From: Halomonas litopenaei
GTDB lineage: Bacteria; Pseudomonadota; Gammaproteobacteria; Pseudomonadales; Halomonadaceae
Direction of reading: 5' to 3'
DNA: 64,000 nt
NCBI RefSeq assembly: GCF_003045775.1
Contig: NZ_PXNS01000005.1
Location: 62,001 to 126,000, forward strand
Below are positions 6,901-17,234 of the stretch, in pieces. The first letter of the stretch is position 1; each line of letters opens with the position of its first letter. The translations under genes and the position numbers were made by a program. The notes beneath the pieces were generated by a model. The model had not been told where the DNA came from and searched no databases. It saw nothing but the letters and a program-made list of their open reading frames with translations.

Positions 6901-9294
6901 ATGGATGACAGGCGTGCCGCAAGGTGGCCAGCACGACTGCTTGGCCTGTTGGTGCTGGCGACAGCGTTGGTTGCACTGGCCGCCGGGGGCTACCTGCTGG
7001 CGCTGGGTGGCTCGGCGTACTACGTGCTGGCGGCGGGGGGGCTGGCGCTGACGGGATGCGGCCTGATGGCACGATGGCGCCTCGCCCCGGGGCTTTACGC
7101 TTTACTGCTTGGAGCAACCCTTGGCTGGGCACTGTGGGAAGTGGGGCTGGACGCCTGGCGCCTGCTGCCGCGTCTGGGCCTGCCGGCATTGCTGGGGCTG
7201 GTGCTGCTGTTGCCCTGGTTCGCCCGCGGTGCCTACGCCTGCTGCAGGCAGGCGCTGGGATTGATGACGCTCTCTTGCTTGTCCTTGCTGCTGTTGCTGG
7301 CCTTTCTCCCTGCTGTCGAACCGTCCTTGTCTTCGCGTCCCGAGAGTCCTGGCTCCTCGGTGCCCAAGGCCCCGGCAAACCCCCAGGGTGAGTCCGCCAC
7401 TGGCCTCGACGCGCTATGGCGTCTCGAGCTGGAGCAGGAGAGGGCGGAGGCAGAGACAGAGACAGAGACAGAGACAGAGAACCACTTGGCCACCGCCTTC
7501 CCTCTGGTCATCATCGACGACCGATTGATTGTCTGCACCTCGAGCGGTATCGAAGCTCGCATGGTCGCTACCGGCGAGCGTCTTTGGTCGCACCCGAACA
7601 GCGACGAAAAGGGCAACGCGGACAATATCGAGCCGCTGGGGCCCTGTCGCACGCTTGCCTATCACGATGCCGCTGAGCGAACGCAGGATATGGTCGAGGG
7701 CGTCTTTGCGCCGACCCCCGGGGAGGGCGAGCCGGATCCCCTGGAAATGTCGACGACCCATGAAGGTGCCGGGGAAGAGGGGGTCGCGGAAAGCGATCTG
7801 GTCTGTCCGCAGCGGCTGTTCGTAGTCACCCGAGATCGGCGCTTGCTGGCGCTGGATGCCGACACCGGCAGACACTGCGAGAGTTTCGGCACCGACGGCC
7901 AGGTCGACCTGGCCGAAGTGGCTGACGTGGCTGACGTGGCCGAAGTGGCTGACATGAGTGCCGATACATCCGCCGAGGTGCTGAAGGGAGCCGCAGGCAT
8001 CCAGGTCACCTCGCGACTGGTACTGCTGACGGGGTTCGGCCCCGAGGTGGTGGCGCTGGACATCGCCACCGGCGATCGCATCTGGCGCTGGCGGCCCGAG
8101 ACGCCAGGCGCCGACAACCTTCGCATCGTCGCCGTCGATGAGACCCAGGGCCTGCTGATGGTGGCTGCCCCTACTGACCCTGCTGACCCTGCTGCCTCTG
8201 GGGCCGAGCGCCGCCCGGACAACGTCCGAGATGAGAGTGAGCAGGGCCCTGGAGGCCGGGTGACGGCGCTGGAGGTGACCACCGGCGAACCGCTATGGAC
8301 GCGAGCGCTGGATCTTGCCCCCACGCCCGGCGAGGGGGCGATGCCTGTCGATGCGGCGATCACAGCGTCGACGGCAGCAAAGGACGTTGTCATGGTCAGC
8401 CTGGACGATAGACCCCAGGCCGCGGTGGTGGCGACGAGCGAGGGCCGGCTGTTGATGCTGGACATGCCCAGCGGGGAGACCCTGGCGTCGCTCGACCTGA
8501 TGCCACCACCGCCGCTGTCGGCAGAGACCTGGCGAACCCCGCCCTCTGACCCGAAGGCACTGCGCGAACGCGACATGTGGGGACTTTCGCCGGTGGATCA
8601 ACTGCTTTGCCGTATTCGCCTGCGGGCCAGGGACAGCGCTGGGCCAGTCACCTTGCCGGCGTCGCTGGAGCGGCTGATCCGACCGACGCTACCCTTGGTG
8701 TCACCCCGTGTGGCGCTGAGGCTCGGCCCGGATGGGCAAGCGCTCTACGCCAGCGTCGGCTCCCGTGGTGCCGACCCTCGTCATCCCTGGCTATCCTGCC
8801 GTACGCCTCCCTGGGGGGAGCTGGTCAAGGTCGAGCTGTCCGCGCTTTACGCTCTGCGCGGCAGTGATGGTAGTGATGATAGTGATGGTAGCGATAGCTC
8901 GGCGATCGTCTGGCGTCGCACCGTCGGTGACCTCGACGTCGAATTGCCCCAGGAGTTGCGCTTGCCGTTCGAGCTTTCGCTGCCTGTCGGAACGGCGAAC
9001 CTGTCCACTCCGATGATGCTCGCGGGTAGTTCCGGCGATGCAGCGGTGGTCGTCGCGGACCAGACAAGGTCAGTCGCGCTCTACGCCTTCGCTCTGGATG
9101 ATGGTCGGGCATTGTGGCGCCAGCGAATGGTCGAGGGGGCGCGGGGAGCAAGCCAACTTACTCACCAGGGCAGGAGCGAGGCGAACGTGGTGGCGCTTGT
9201 CCTGCCGCGAGATGCAGCGCCTTCAGACCAGGCCGCCGAACTGGTGGTGTACGCAGCGCCCGAGGCTTTGCCCCAAGGGGGTGGCACAAAGTGA
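6901..9294 (+). CDS. Divergent membrane PQQ-dependent dehydrogenase-like protein (glucose/quinate dehydrogenase family)
   Basis: The ATG at 6901 follows GGAGG at seven bases and gives 797 residues. The first 140 form about five membrane helices, as in membrane glucose dehydrogenase, followed by a beta-propeller with tryptophan-docking-like motifs (ALDADTG, ALDIATGDRIW, ALEVTTGEPLW). Landmarks of mGDH remain, such as DMWGLSPVDQLLCRIR and CRTPPWG. The stretch that carries the catalytic Asp in mGDH (the HDxWDxD-like motif) is not recognisable between about residues 470 and 520. In-frame microsatellites encode ETETETETE, DVADVAEVAD and GSDGSDDSDGSDSS. The family would oxidise aldoses or polyols in the periplasm and pass electrons to ubiquinone. 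Here activity is doubtful; a degenerated or re-purposed propeller is an alternative. Confidence 0.75.
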   Translation: MDDRRAARWPARLLGLLVLATALVALAAGGYLLALGGSAYYVLAAGGLALTGCGLMARWRLAPGLYALLLGATLGWALWEVGLDAWRLLPRLGLPALLGLVLLLPWFARGAYACCRQALGLMTLSCLSLLLLLAFLPAVEPSLSSRPESPGSSVPKAPANPQGESATGLDALWRLELEQERAEAETETETETENHLATAFPLVIIDDRLIVCTSSGIEARMVATGERLWSHPNSDEKGNADNIEPLGPCRTLAYHDAAERTQDMVEGVFAPTPGEGEPDPLEMSTTHEGAGEEGVAESDLVCPQRLFVVTRDRRLLALDADTGRHCESFGTDGQVDLAEVADVADVAEVADMSADTSAEVLKGAAGIQVTSRLVLLTGFGPEVVALDIATGDRIWRWRPETPGADNLRIVAVDETQGLLMVAAPTDPADPAASGAERRPDNVRDESEQGPGGRVTALEVTTGEPLWTRALDLAPTPGEGAMPVDAAITASTAAKDVVMVSLDDRPQAAVVATSEGRLLMLDMPSGETLASLDLMPPPPLSAETWRTPPSDPKALRERDMWGLSPVDQLLCRIRLRARDSAGPVTLPASLERLIRPTLPLVSPRVALRLGPDGQALYASVGSRGADPRHPWLSCRTPPWGELVKVELSALYALRGSDGSDDSDGSDSSAIVWRRTVGDLDVELPQELRLPFELSLPVGTANLSTPMMLAGSSGDAAVVVADQTRSVALYAFALDDGRALWRQRMVEGARGASQLTHQGRSEANVVALVLPRDAAPSDQAAELVVYAAPEALPQGGGTK
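7451..7480 (+). repeat. Hexanucleotide microsatellite (CAGAGA)5
   Basis: Five perfect copies of CAGAGA lie inside the PQQ dehydrogenase-like gene and encode alternating Thr and Glu. The unit length is a multiple of three, so copy-number change would not break the frame. Confidence 0.9.
7918..7953 (+). repeat. 9-bp in-frame tandem repeat, four copies
   Basis: Units GTGGCTGAC, GTGGCTGAC, GTGGCCGAA and GTGGCTGAC follow one another in frame and encode V-A-D/E repeats in the same gene. Confidence 0.85.
8860..8895 (+). repeat. 9-bp in-frame tandem repeat, four copies
   Basis: Units GGCAGTGAT, GGTAGTGAT, GATAGTGAT and GGTAGCGAT encode a Gly/Asp-Ser-Asp tract in the PQQ dehydrogenase-like gene. This is the third separate repeat tract in one gene. 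Confidence 0.85.
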
Positions 9295-9374
9295 GCGAGG
9301 GCGGGCGTCGGTCCCGCCGCGCCCGGCCATGGCTATGCTGAAAAACAACATTGCAGGTTACGCAGGGGGCACCC

Positions 9375-9629
9375 ATGAGAACCATGTTGATTGTCGTCGT
9401 CGGGGTGGTCGTGGTCCTGGTGTTGCTGTGGCGCTGTCCCAAGCCGCGACAGCACACCGCCATGTGGATATTCAGCCTCGCCTGGCTGGCGATATGCGCC
9501 TGGAACCTGAGCGTCGGGCTGTCGCACGGCTACGCCCTGGGCGAAGAGTTGCTGGTCCATGCGCTGCTTTACGGGGTACCCGTGGGGCTTGGCTGGTGGC
9601 GGGTGTGCAGGGAGCCGTCCTCGATCTGA
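9375..9629 (+). CDS. Small two-helix membrane protein of unknown function
   Basis: 84 residues starting at the ATG that follows AGGGGG by a few bases; an upstream ATG at 9351 has no such site. There are two or three hydrophobic segments: a valine-rich helix at about residues 4-20, one around IFSLAWLAICAW, and a weaker one near the C-terminus. It has no recognised family motif. It lies 80 bases behind the PQQ dehydrogenase-like gene on the same strand and may share its transcript. I do not recognise the protein and propose no role. Confidence 0.6.
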   Translation: MRTMLIVVVGVVVVLVLLWRCPKPRQHTAMWIFSLAWLAICAWNLSVGLSHGYALGEELLVHALLYGVPVGLGWWRVCREPSSI

Positions 9630-9658
9630 CTGGTGCAGGACAGAGGCTGGCGCTCTGT

Positions 9659-9778
9659 TCAGTCGCCGGGCGCCTTTTGTTTATAGTGGCCGGGGATCTT
9701 GACGCGCTCGCCATTGGGCAGCGTCTTGACGTGGGTGGGAACGTAGACTCGCTTGATGACACTCTTGGATGTCGCCAT
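9659..9778 (-). CDS. 39-residue basic protein with a duplicated RVx(V/I)PxHxK motif
   Basis: The ATG at 9778 follows a perfect AGGAGG by seven bases, which argues for real translation. The frame is open further upstream (to 9901), but only this start has a ribosome site. The product is basic and contains two copies of one motif, RVYVPTHVK and RVKIPGHYK, separated by a TLPNGE turn. Each copy has His and Lys at fixed positions, suggesting two small beta-hairpin or metal/nucleic-acid contacting units; that is inference. The gene converges with the small membrane protein and is divergent from the AraC regulator. I do not recognise a named family. Confidence 0.6.
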   Translation of the reverse strand: MATSKSVIKRVYVPTHVKTLPNGERVKIPGHYKQKAPGD

Positions 9779-9875
9779 GACGGACCTCCTGCATGTTCCA
9801 TGGAGAGGACCTCCGATAGTCCTCATCACTACCAGAGCCTGATGAGGTTGTAAATGAGAGCATATATCTTTTGTC

Positions 9876-9892
9876 ATCAAATCACATTTGAC
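9876..9892. promoter_or_regulatory. Candidate operator between divergent small gene and araC-type gene
   Basis: ATCAAAT-CAC-ATTTGAC is an inverted repeat with six of seven arm positions matching, in the only AT-rich stretch of the divergent intergenic region (about 9850-9895). The position would suit autoregulation by the AraC-type protein or control of the 39-residue gene. No protein can be assigned to it from sequence alone. Confidence 0.35.
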
Positions 9893-9944
9893 CTGCATCA
9901 AGGGAAGCGACCATTGCCTGCGCAGCGAGTGCGGGGCTAGACCG

Positions 9945-10730
9945 ATGAGCGCCCACGCCCCCCTGATCGAATGCCGACACTATCCAGACCGAGTATTGAG
10001 TGACCGCCACGACTTTCAGCAGCTGTTGCTGGGCCGCGGCGGCATGGTGGAACTGGACGTTGGCGGACGTGGTCTGCGCGTAGGGCCGGGCGTACTGGCC
10101 CCGGTCCCCAGCGGCGAGACCCACCACTATCTCGCGCCGGGGGCCAACGACATTCTGGTGCTCGACCTGCCGGTGGCCTGGTGCCAGGCCCTGGGGGTGG
10201 AGGGGATCTTCGAAAACGAGCGAGCGAGGGGCTATCGCGCGCCGGCGAGCCTGGTCGAGGCCGCGCCCGCCCCGGGCGCCGGCGTCGAGGCGCTGGCCCG
10301 GTGGCTTTCCCGCCTGCAGCACGCGCTGGATGAAGGGCGCGGCAGGCCGCTCCCGGCGCCGCGTCTGCGTCTGCTCCAGCTGCTGCCAAGGCTACGCGGC
10401 GAGCTGGCCCACCCCTGGCGCGTCAAGGAGATGGCGGCGCTGTGCCACCTGTCCGAGGCGGTCTTCGCCCGTCAGTTTCGTGAGCTGCTCGGAGTGCCGC
10501 CGGCGGTCTGGCTGCGTCGTGAGCGGCTGGCCCTGGCGCGACAATTGCTGGTCACCCGGACTCGTTCCGGCTCGGCCATGGCCCTCAGCGAGGTCGCGCT
10601 GGTCTGCGGGTTCCACGACGCCGCCCACTTTTCCCGCGTCTTCCGCGAGGCCCATGACGTTTCTCCCGGCGCCTGGCGGCGTCAAGCCGCAACCGCCACG
10701 CACAACAGGTCAGAATCGTACAAGACCTAG
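9945..10730 (+). CDS. AraC-family transcriptional regulator
   Basis: 261 residues from the ATG at 9945; the frame is open to 9888, but the protein then begins with an odd cysteine-rich extension. The N-terminal half is a cupin-like sensing domain (GPGVLAPVPSGETHHYLAPG). The C-terminal 100 residues are the double helix-turn-helix of the AraC family, with WRVKEMAALCHLSEAVFARQ and the signature VALVCGFHDAAHFSRVFRE. It binds DNA in the cytoplasm and responds to an unknown ligand. The gene ends about 50 bases before a DMT-family exporter on the same strand. Regulators of this layout often control the adjacent exporter, so that transporter is the likely target. Confidence 0.88.
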   Translation: MSAHAPLIECRHYPDRVLSDRHDFQQLLLGRGGMVELDVGGRGLRVGPGVLAPVPSGETHHYLAPGANDILVLDLPVAWCQALGVEGIFENERARGYRAPASLVEAAPAPGAGVEALARWLSRLQHALDEGRGRPLPAPRLRLLQLLPRLRGELAHPWRVKEMAALCHLSEAVFARQFRELLGVPPAVWLRRERLALARQLLVTRTRSGSAMALSEVALVCGFHDAAHFSRVFREAHDVSPGAWRRQAATATHNRSESYKT

Positions 10731-10778
10731 TGTGGGCGGCTGGCCCATACTCGAGACCTCGGTGCTCTGGAGGTCTTT

Positions 10779-11723
10779 ATGCGCTCTTCCTATTCTTCAT
10801 CTTCTTCCTCTGCCCAGGCGGGGGCATCCTCCGATGCGGTCGACATCTCGCGTAGGCGCGCCACCTGGATCGGTGCCACCACGGTGCTCAATTGGGCCAT
10901 GCTGGCCCTCTTTACCCAGTTGTCGGGGCCCGTGCCACCGTTTCTGCTCACCGCCCTGGCGTTCGGCGTAGCCTTTGTGTGCTTTGTGGTCTATCAGTGC
11001 CTTCGCGGCGAGGCGGTGCTGGCGCCGATGCGCCAGCCGCCACTTGTCTGGGCGCTGGGCGTCGGCGGGCTGTTCGGCTACCACGCCCTCTATTTTATCG
11101 CCCAGCAGAACGCGCCGCCGGCCAACGCCGGCCTGATCAGCTATCTCTGGCCGCTGTTGATCGTGCTGTTTGTCGCTCTGCTACCCGGTGAGCGCCTGCG
11201 CGGGTTTCACGTGGTCGGTAGCCTGCTCGGTTTCGGCGGGGCGGTGCTGTTGATCGGCGGAGACGTCGACGCCGGCGGTAGCCTCCTGGGCTACGCCGCC
11301 GCCTTCGCCTGTGCCTTCGTCTGGAGTGGCTATTCGGTGCTGTCCCGGGCCACCCGCACGGTACCCACCGCCGCGGTGGGGGGCTTCTGTCTGGTCACCG
11401 CGATACTGGCGGCAGCGTGTCATCTGGCCTTCGAACCCGGCCGCTGGCCCCAGGGCAGCGACTGGTTCGGTGTCATCGCTCTCGGCCTGGGACCGGTGGG
11501 CAGCGCCTTCTTTACCTGGGATATCGGGGTCAAGCAGGGGGACCTGCGGCTGCTGGGTCTGCTGGCCTACTTCACGCCGCTGCTGTCGACCCTGGTGCTG
11601 GTGGTGACCGGCTTCGCCGCGCCTACCCTGTGGCTTGCCGGGGCGGCGGTGCTAATCACCCTTGGGATGCTGATCGGCAGCGGCTGGATTGGGCGTAGAA
11701 GGTCGTCCCGGGCGTCGGACTGA
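10779..11723 (+). CDS. EamA/DMT-family transporter
   Basis: 314 residues with ten predicted membrane helices arranged as two EamA repeats, the second starting near residue 165 (GYAAAFACAFVWSGYSVLSR). GGAGG lies five bases before the ATG. The N-terminus has a serine-rich tail of about 20 residues. Family members export amino acids and other small metabolites across the inner membrane. The sequence resembles the YddG/RhaT side of the family, which includes aromatic amino acid exporters, but the substrate is not readable. It follows the AraC-type regulator. Confidence 0.85.
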   Translation: MRSSYSSSSSSAQAGASSDAVDISRRRATWIGATTVLNWAMLALFTQLSGPVPPFLLTALAFGVAFVCFVVYQCLRGEAVLAPMRQPPLVWALGVGGLFGYHALYFIAQQNAPPANAGLISYLWPLLIVLFVALLPGERLRGFHVVGSLLGFGGAVLLIGGDVDAGGSLLGYAAAFACAFVWSGYSVLSRATRTVPTAAVGGFCLVTAILAAACHLAFEPGRWPQGSDWFGVIALGLGPVGSAFFTWDIGVKQGDLRLLGLLAYFTPLLSTLVLVVTGFAAPTLWLAGAAVLITLGMLIGSGWIGRRRSSRASD

Positions 11724-11832
11724 TACCCAGCCGGGCGACTGTATCCTTGGGACAATAGGGAGCCTCAAGCGCGTCTTTCAAACTGGCCTCGGCGTTCGAC
11801 AATAACGTCGGTCTTCAAGGAGGACGCCAGTC

Positions 11833-12069
11833 ATGAAAGAACACGATTTCGAACTACGTTTTCGACTGCCCCGAGGGGTGAACCCCGAGGATCTCGCCGA
11901 GCGGCTGTGTGACGACGGCTGCCGCGACGCCCTGGTCGGAAGGGCCCACGATGATGAAATCGCGCTGCAGTTCTGCCGCGCGGCGGCCTGCTCCGGCGAG
12001 GCCATGCGCAGTGCGCTGCAGGATGTGATCAGGGTGGAGCCCAAGGCGAGGTTGCTGGTCAGCCGCTAG
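11833..12069 (+). CDS. Small conserved-looking protein, unknown function
   Basis: 78 residues beginning behind a strong AAGGAGG site and ending just before an intrinsic terminator, so it is a complete single-gene unit. The pattern FRLPRGVNPEDLAERL, then DDGCRDALVG and EIALQFCRAA, resembles from memory a group of small bacterial proteins with the core GCDDALVG, usually encoded beside a DNA-binding partner. No such partner is visible next to it here. The fold is probably a small alpha/beta domain. Function unknown. Confidence 0.6.
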   Translation: MKEHDFELRFRLPRGVNPEDLAERLCDDGCRDALVGRAHDDEIALQFCRAAACSGEAMRSALQDVIRVEPKARLLVSR

Positions 12070-12114
12070 GGCTTGCCTGAAGACGCCGACGACGCCGGCA
12101 GAGCGCTCGATACA

Positions 12115-12147
12115 CGCAAGGCCCGGTGACGGGCCTTGCGCATTTTT
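12115..12147 (+). terminator. Intrinsic terminator after the 78-aa gene
   Basis: CGCAAGGCCCG at 12115-12125 pairs perfectly with CGGGCCTTGCG at 12130-12140 across a GTGA loop, followed by CATTTTT. Confidence 0.85.
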
Positions 12148-12165
12148 ATGCCAGTGAGGCCGTCG

Positions 12166-12474
12166 TCAATGACTCCTGACGCGATGGCGCGACAAGCGGG
12201 TAAAGCAGATCGGTGGGGTACTGGCCGTGCTCATGCGGTCGGTATCGGGCTGCGCCCGCCAGCCGCGATATAGCGCCCAGCGCTTCAAGGCGTCCAGGTT
12301 GAGGTGCGGGTGGTGCTCGTCGCGGGGATCGTACTCGGGGGAAGGAAAGGCGTGGGCTAGGTGGTCGTAGCGGGCCAGGGCGCGTTCGCCGCCGTGGGCG
12401 GCCAGAGCCTGGTCCAGGGCGGACTGCCAGGCGCGGGTGTCATGCTGCTGGGGTCTTCCATTGGAAACAGCCAT
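12166..12474 (-). CDS. Hypothetical protein, 102 residues
   Basis: The ATG is preceded by AGGAGGG at a good distance, supporting it as a real gene. The product is soluble, rich in His, Arg and Asp in the middle (YDPRDEHHPHLNLDALKRW), and has a basic C-terminal tail. No known motif, signal peptide or membrane segment is visible. It lies downstream of nrdB on the same strand but beyond the nrdB terminator, so it is probably transcribed separately. I do not recognise it. Confidence 0.55.
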   Translation of the reverse strand: MAVSNGRPQQHDTRAWQSALDQALAAHGGERALARYDHLAHAFPSPEYDPRDEHHPHLNLDALKRWALYRGWRAQPDTDRMSTASTPPICFTRLSRHRVRSH

Positions 12475-12544
12475 GCTGTTGCCCTCCTGAAATCACGTCA
12501 GAACATTGGTGGTGTCGCCATTCCCTGGTGGGGTTGTCGGTGGA

Positions 12545-12582
12545 GTGAAGGAAAGACGCCCGAGCCGTCAGGCCCGGGCGTC
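12545..12582 (-). terminator. Intrinsic terminator of nrdB
   Basis: Read on the minus strand, a 12-bp stem with one mismatch (plus-strand arms 12555-12566 and 12571-12582, GTCA between) is followed by the T-rich TTTCCTTC. It lies just past the nrdB stop. Confidence 0.75.
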
Positions 12583-12589
12583 GTCTCGA

Positions 12590-13834
12590 TCAATCCCAGC
12601 TCAGCGCGCCGCCGACCTGATACTCGGTGACGCGGGTCTCGAAGAAGTTCTTCTCCTTGCGCAGATCGATGATTTCGCTCATCCACGGGAAGGGGTTCTG
12701 GGCACCCGGGAACTGCTCCTTCAGGCCGATCTGGGCCAGGCGACGGTTGCAGATGAAGTGCAGGTACTCCTCCATGATCGCCGCGTTCATGCCCAGCACG
12801 CCGCGGGGCATGGTGTCGCGGGCGTAGCTGATCTCGAGCTCGGTACCCTCGAGGATCATCTGGGTGACCTCGTCCTGGAACTCCGGGGTCCACAGGTTCG
12901 GGTTCTCGATCTTGATCTGGTTGATCATGTCGACACCGAAGTTCAGGTGCATCGACTCGTCGCGCAGGATGTACTGGAACTGCTCGGCCACGCCGGTCAT
13001 CTTGTTGCGCCGGCCCATGGACAGGATCTGGCTGAAACCGCAGTAGAAGAAGATGCCTTCAGTGACACAGTAGAAGGCGATCAGGTTACGCAGCAGCTCC
13101 TGGTCGGTCTCGACGGTGCCGGTCTGGAAGTTAGGACGGGCCAGCGACTGGGTGTGCTTGAGGCTCCAGGCGGACTTGGCGGCGACCGACGGGACCTCGC
13201 GGTACATGTTGAAGACTTCGCCCTCATCCATGCCCAGCGACTCCACGCAGTACTGGTAGGCGTGGGTGTGGATCGCTTCCTCGAAGGCCTGGCGCAGCAG
13301 GTACTGGCGGCACTCCGGGTTGGTGATCAGGCGATACAGCGCCAGCACCAGGTTGTTGGCGACCAGCGAGTCGGCGGTGGAGAAGTAGCCCAGAGAACGT
13401 TCGACGATGCGGCGCTCGTCGGCGGTCAGGCCGTCGTTGCTCTTCCACAGCGCGATGTCCGCGTTCATGTTCACTTCCTGGGGCATCCAGTGGTTGGCAC
13501 TGCCGTCCAGGTACTTCTGCCAGGCCCACTCGTACTTGAACGGCACCAGCTGGTTCAGGTCCGCACGGGCGTTGATCATCTTCTTGTCGTCGACCTCGAT
13601 CCGGGCGGCGCCCATCTCGAGTTCCTCGAGGCCGGCGGCCACGTCGAGTTCTTCCAGCGACTTGCGTGCCCGGGCCATGCGGTCCTGGTCGGCAGCCTGG
13701 TAGTTGCCGGCGCTTTCGCGCACCTCATCCGTTGCCTCGGCAGCCGGAGCCGGGGTCGGCTCGGGTGCCTTCTTCGGCTCGGGTACTTCTGCGGTGGCGG
13801 TGTCGTCCTCGTGGAACTCGTCCCAGTTCAGCAT
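12590..13834 (-). CDS. nrdB: Class Ia ribonucleotide reductase, beta (radical) subunit
   Basis: 414 residues, close to the Pseudomonas-type NrdB length. It carries the diiron and tyrosyl radical cofactor that activates NrdA for reduction of ribonucleoside diphosphates to deoxy forms. Recognisable segments are the helical iron-binding region ([14 protein letters not shown]) and [13 protein letters not shown] with the second E-x(2)-H ligand pair. The N-terminal 55 residues are a Pro/Ala/Glu-rich leader ([15 protein letters not shown]), probably disordered. GGGAGA precedes the ATG. It follows nrdA by about 130 bases that contain three strong hairpins, and an intrinsic terminator follows it. Confidence 0.96.
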   Translation of the reverse strand: MLNWDEFHEDDTATAEVPEPKKAPEPTPAPAAEATDEVRESAGNYQAADQDRMARARKSLEELDVAAGLEELEMGAARIEVDDKKMINARADLNQLVPFKYEWAWQKYLDGSANHWMPQEVNMNADIALWKSNDGLTADERRIVERSLGYFSTADSLVANNLVLALYRLITNPECRQYLLRQAFEEAIHTHAYQYCVESLGMDEGEVFNMYREVPSVAAKSAWSLKHTQSLARPNFQTGTVETDQELLRNLIAFYCVTEGIFFYCGFSQILSMGRRNKMTGVAEQFQYILRDESMHLNFGVDMINQIKIENPNLWTPEFQDEVTQMILEGTELEISYARDTMPRGVLGMNAAIMEEYLHFICNRRLAQIGLKEQFPGAQNPFPWMSEIIDLRKEKNFFETRVTEYQVGGALSWD

Positions 13835-13861
13835 TGTTGCGGTCTCCCGATCATCTGATCG

Positions 13862-13941
13862 GCCGACGCGCCTGGCGTCGGCGTGGGGTTGTCTGGTGGC
13901 CCCGGCGGTGCCGGGGCGAGGTGTGCGGGCCTGGCCCGCAC
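13862..13941 (-). promoter_or_regulatory. Three GC-rich hairpins in the nrdA-nrdB spacer
   Basis: Three perfect stems stand in a row: arms 13862-13869 and 13875-13882; 13899-13906 and 13910-13917; 13923-13931 and 13933-13941. None has a T-run, so they are unlikely to be simple terminators. They may stabilise or separate the two coding segments of the nrdAB mRNA. Confidence 0.6.
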
Positions 13942-13966
13942 GTCCGTCATGGCGTTGTCGCCGGTG

Positions 13967-16855
<2,889 letters not shown>

Positions 16856-16952
16856 GGCGCCGAGGCTCCCTATGAGGTAGAAAAGTCGTGAAAACAGGCG
16901 TGACCAACTGCGAGAAAGAGGCAGTTGACAGGCTTCTGTGATATTGCTAGAG

Positions 16953-17000
16953 ACACATGATGTGGTGTCTCTCTGGATATTCGGACACAAGATAGTGTGC
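16953..17000 (-). promoter_or_regulatory. Tandem NrdR boxes upstream of nrdA
   Basis: Two 16-bp sequences of the type ACAC-N8-GTGT lie at 16953-16968 and 16985-17000, offset by 32 bp or three helical turns, the classic NrdR arrangement. The first is embedded in a perfect 8-bp inverted repeat (AGAGACAC, 16949-16956; GTGTCTCT, 16965-16972). The second overlaps the predicted -10. NrdR would repress nrdAB when dATP is high. Confidence 0.75.
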
Positions 17001-17017
17001 TTCTTGCCCGTCATCAA
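16989..17017 (-). promoter_or_regulatory. Predicted nrdAB promoter
   Basis: On the minus strand TTGATG (17017-17012) and TATCTT (16994-16989) are separated by exactly 17 bases. The -10 lies within the second NrdR box. Confidence 0.6.
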
Positions 17018-17037
17018 GTGGATAAGTCTGTGGATGA
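17017..17037. promoter_or_regulatory. Two DnaA-box-like sites upstream of nrdA
   Basis: AGTGGATAA (17017-17025) and TGTGGATGA (17029-17037) each differ by one base from TGTGGATAA, the complement of the DnaA box TTATCCACA. They sit just upstream of the predicted -35, as DnaA boxes do at the E. coli nrd promoter. Confidence 0.55.
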
Positions 17038-17234
17038 GGTGTGGTCATCAAGGGGGCAACTGGGCACAACCGGCGTGGGCGCCGTGGTGGCGGCCTTGAT
17101 GCGCATCAGGGCGAGGGCAGGCGACAGCGCAAAATTCGGGTATCCTTGTGTTATCGCGTGTGACATTGCTCAGCACCAGTCATTCGGCCAGGTTGGATAA
17201 TGCCCGGCATTCGCCAAAAGGAATGAGACCCCCT

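Larger units (their letters stand above)
16856..17234. other. Divergent intergenic region nrdA / response regulator
   Basis: This 379-base gap holds the nrdAB promoter, the NrdR boxes and the DnaA-like boxes, all in the nrdA-proximal half. In the half next to the response regulator (about 17040-17234) I see AT-rich patches near 17130-17160 but no convincing -35/-10 pair. Confidence 0.5.

Noticed and set aside
12506..13858. 450-codon open frame antisense to nrdB
   Set aside because: It is the complement of a fully recognisable NrdB; the product is a His/Val/Gly-rich shadow with no family motif. The same applies to the long frames opposite nrdA, coaBC/dut, dapE and acnA.
17223..17234. Alternative ATG four codons upstream for the response regulator
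   Set aside because: AAGGA directly abuts this ATG, leaving no spacer; it is kept only as a possibility.
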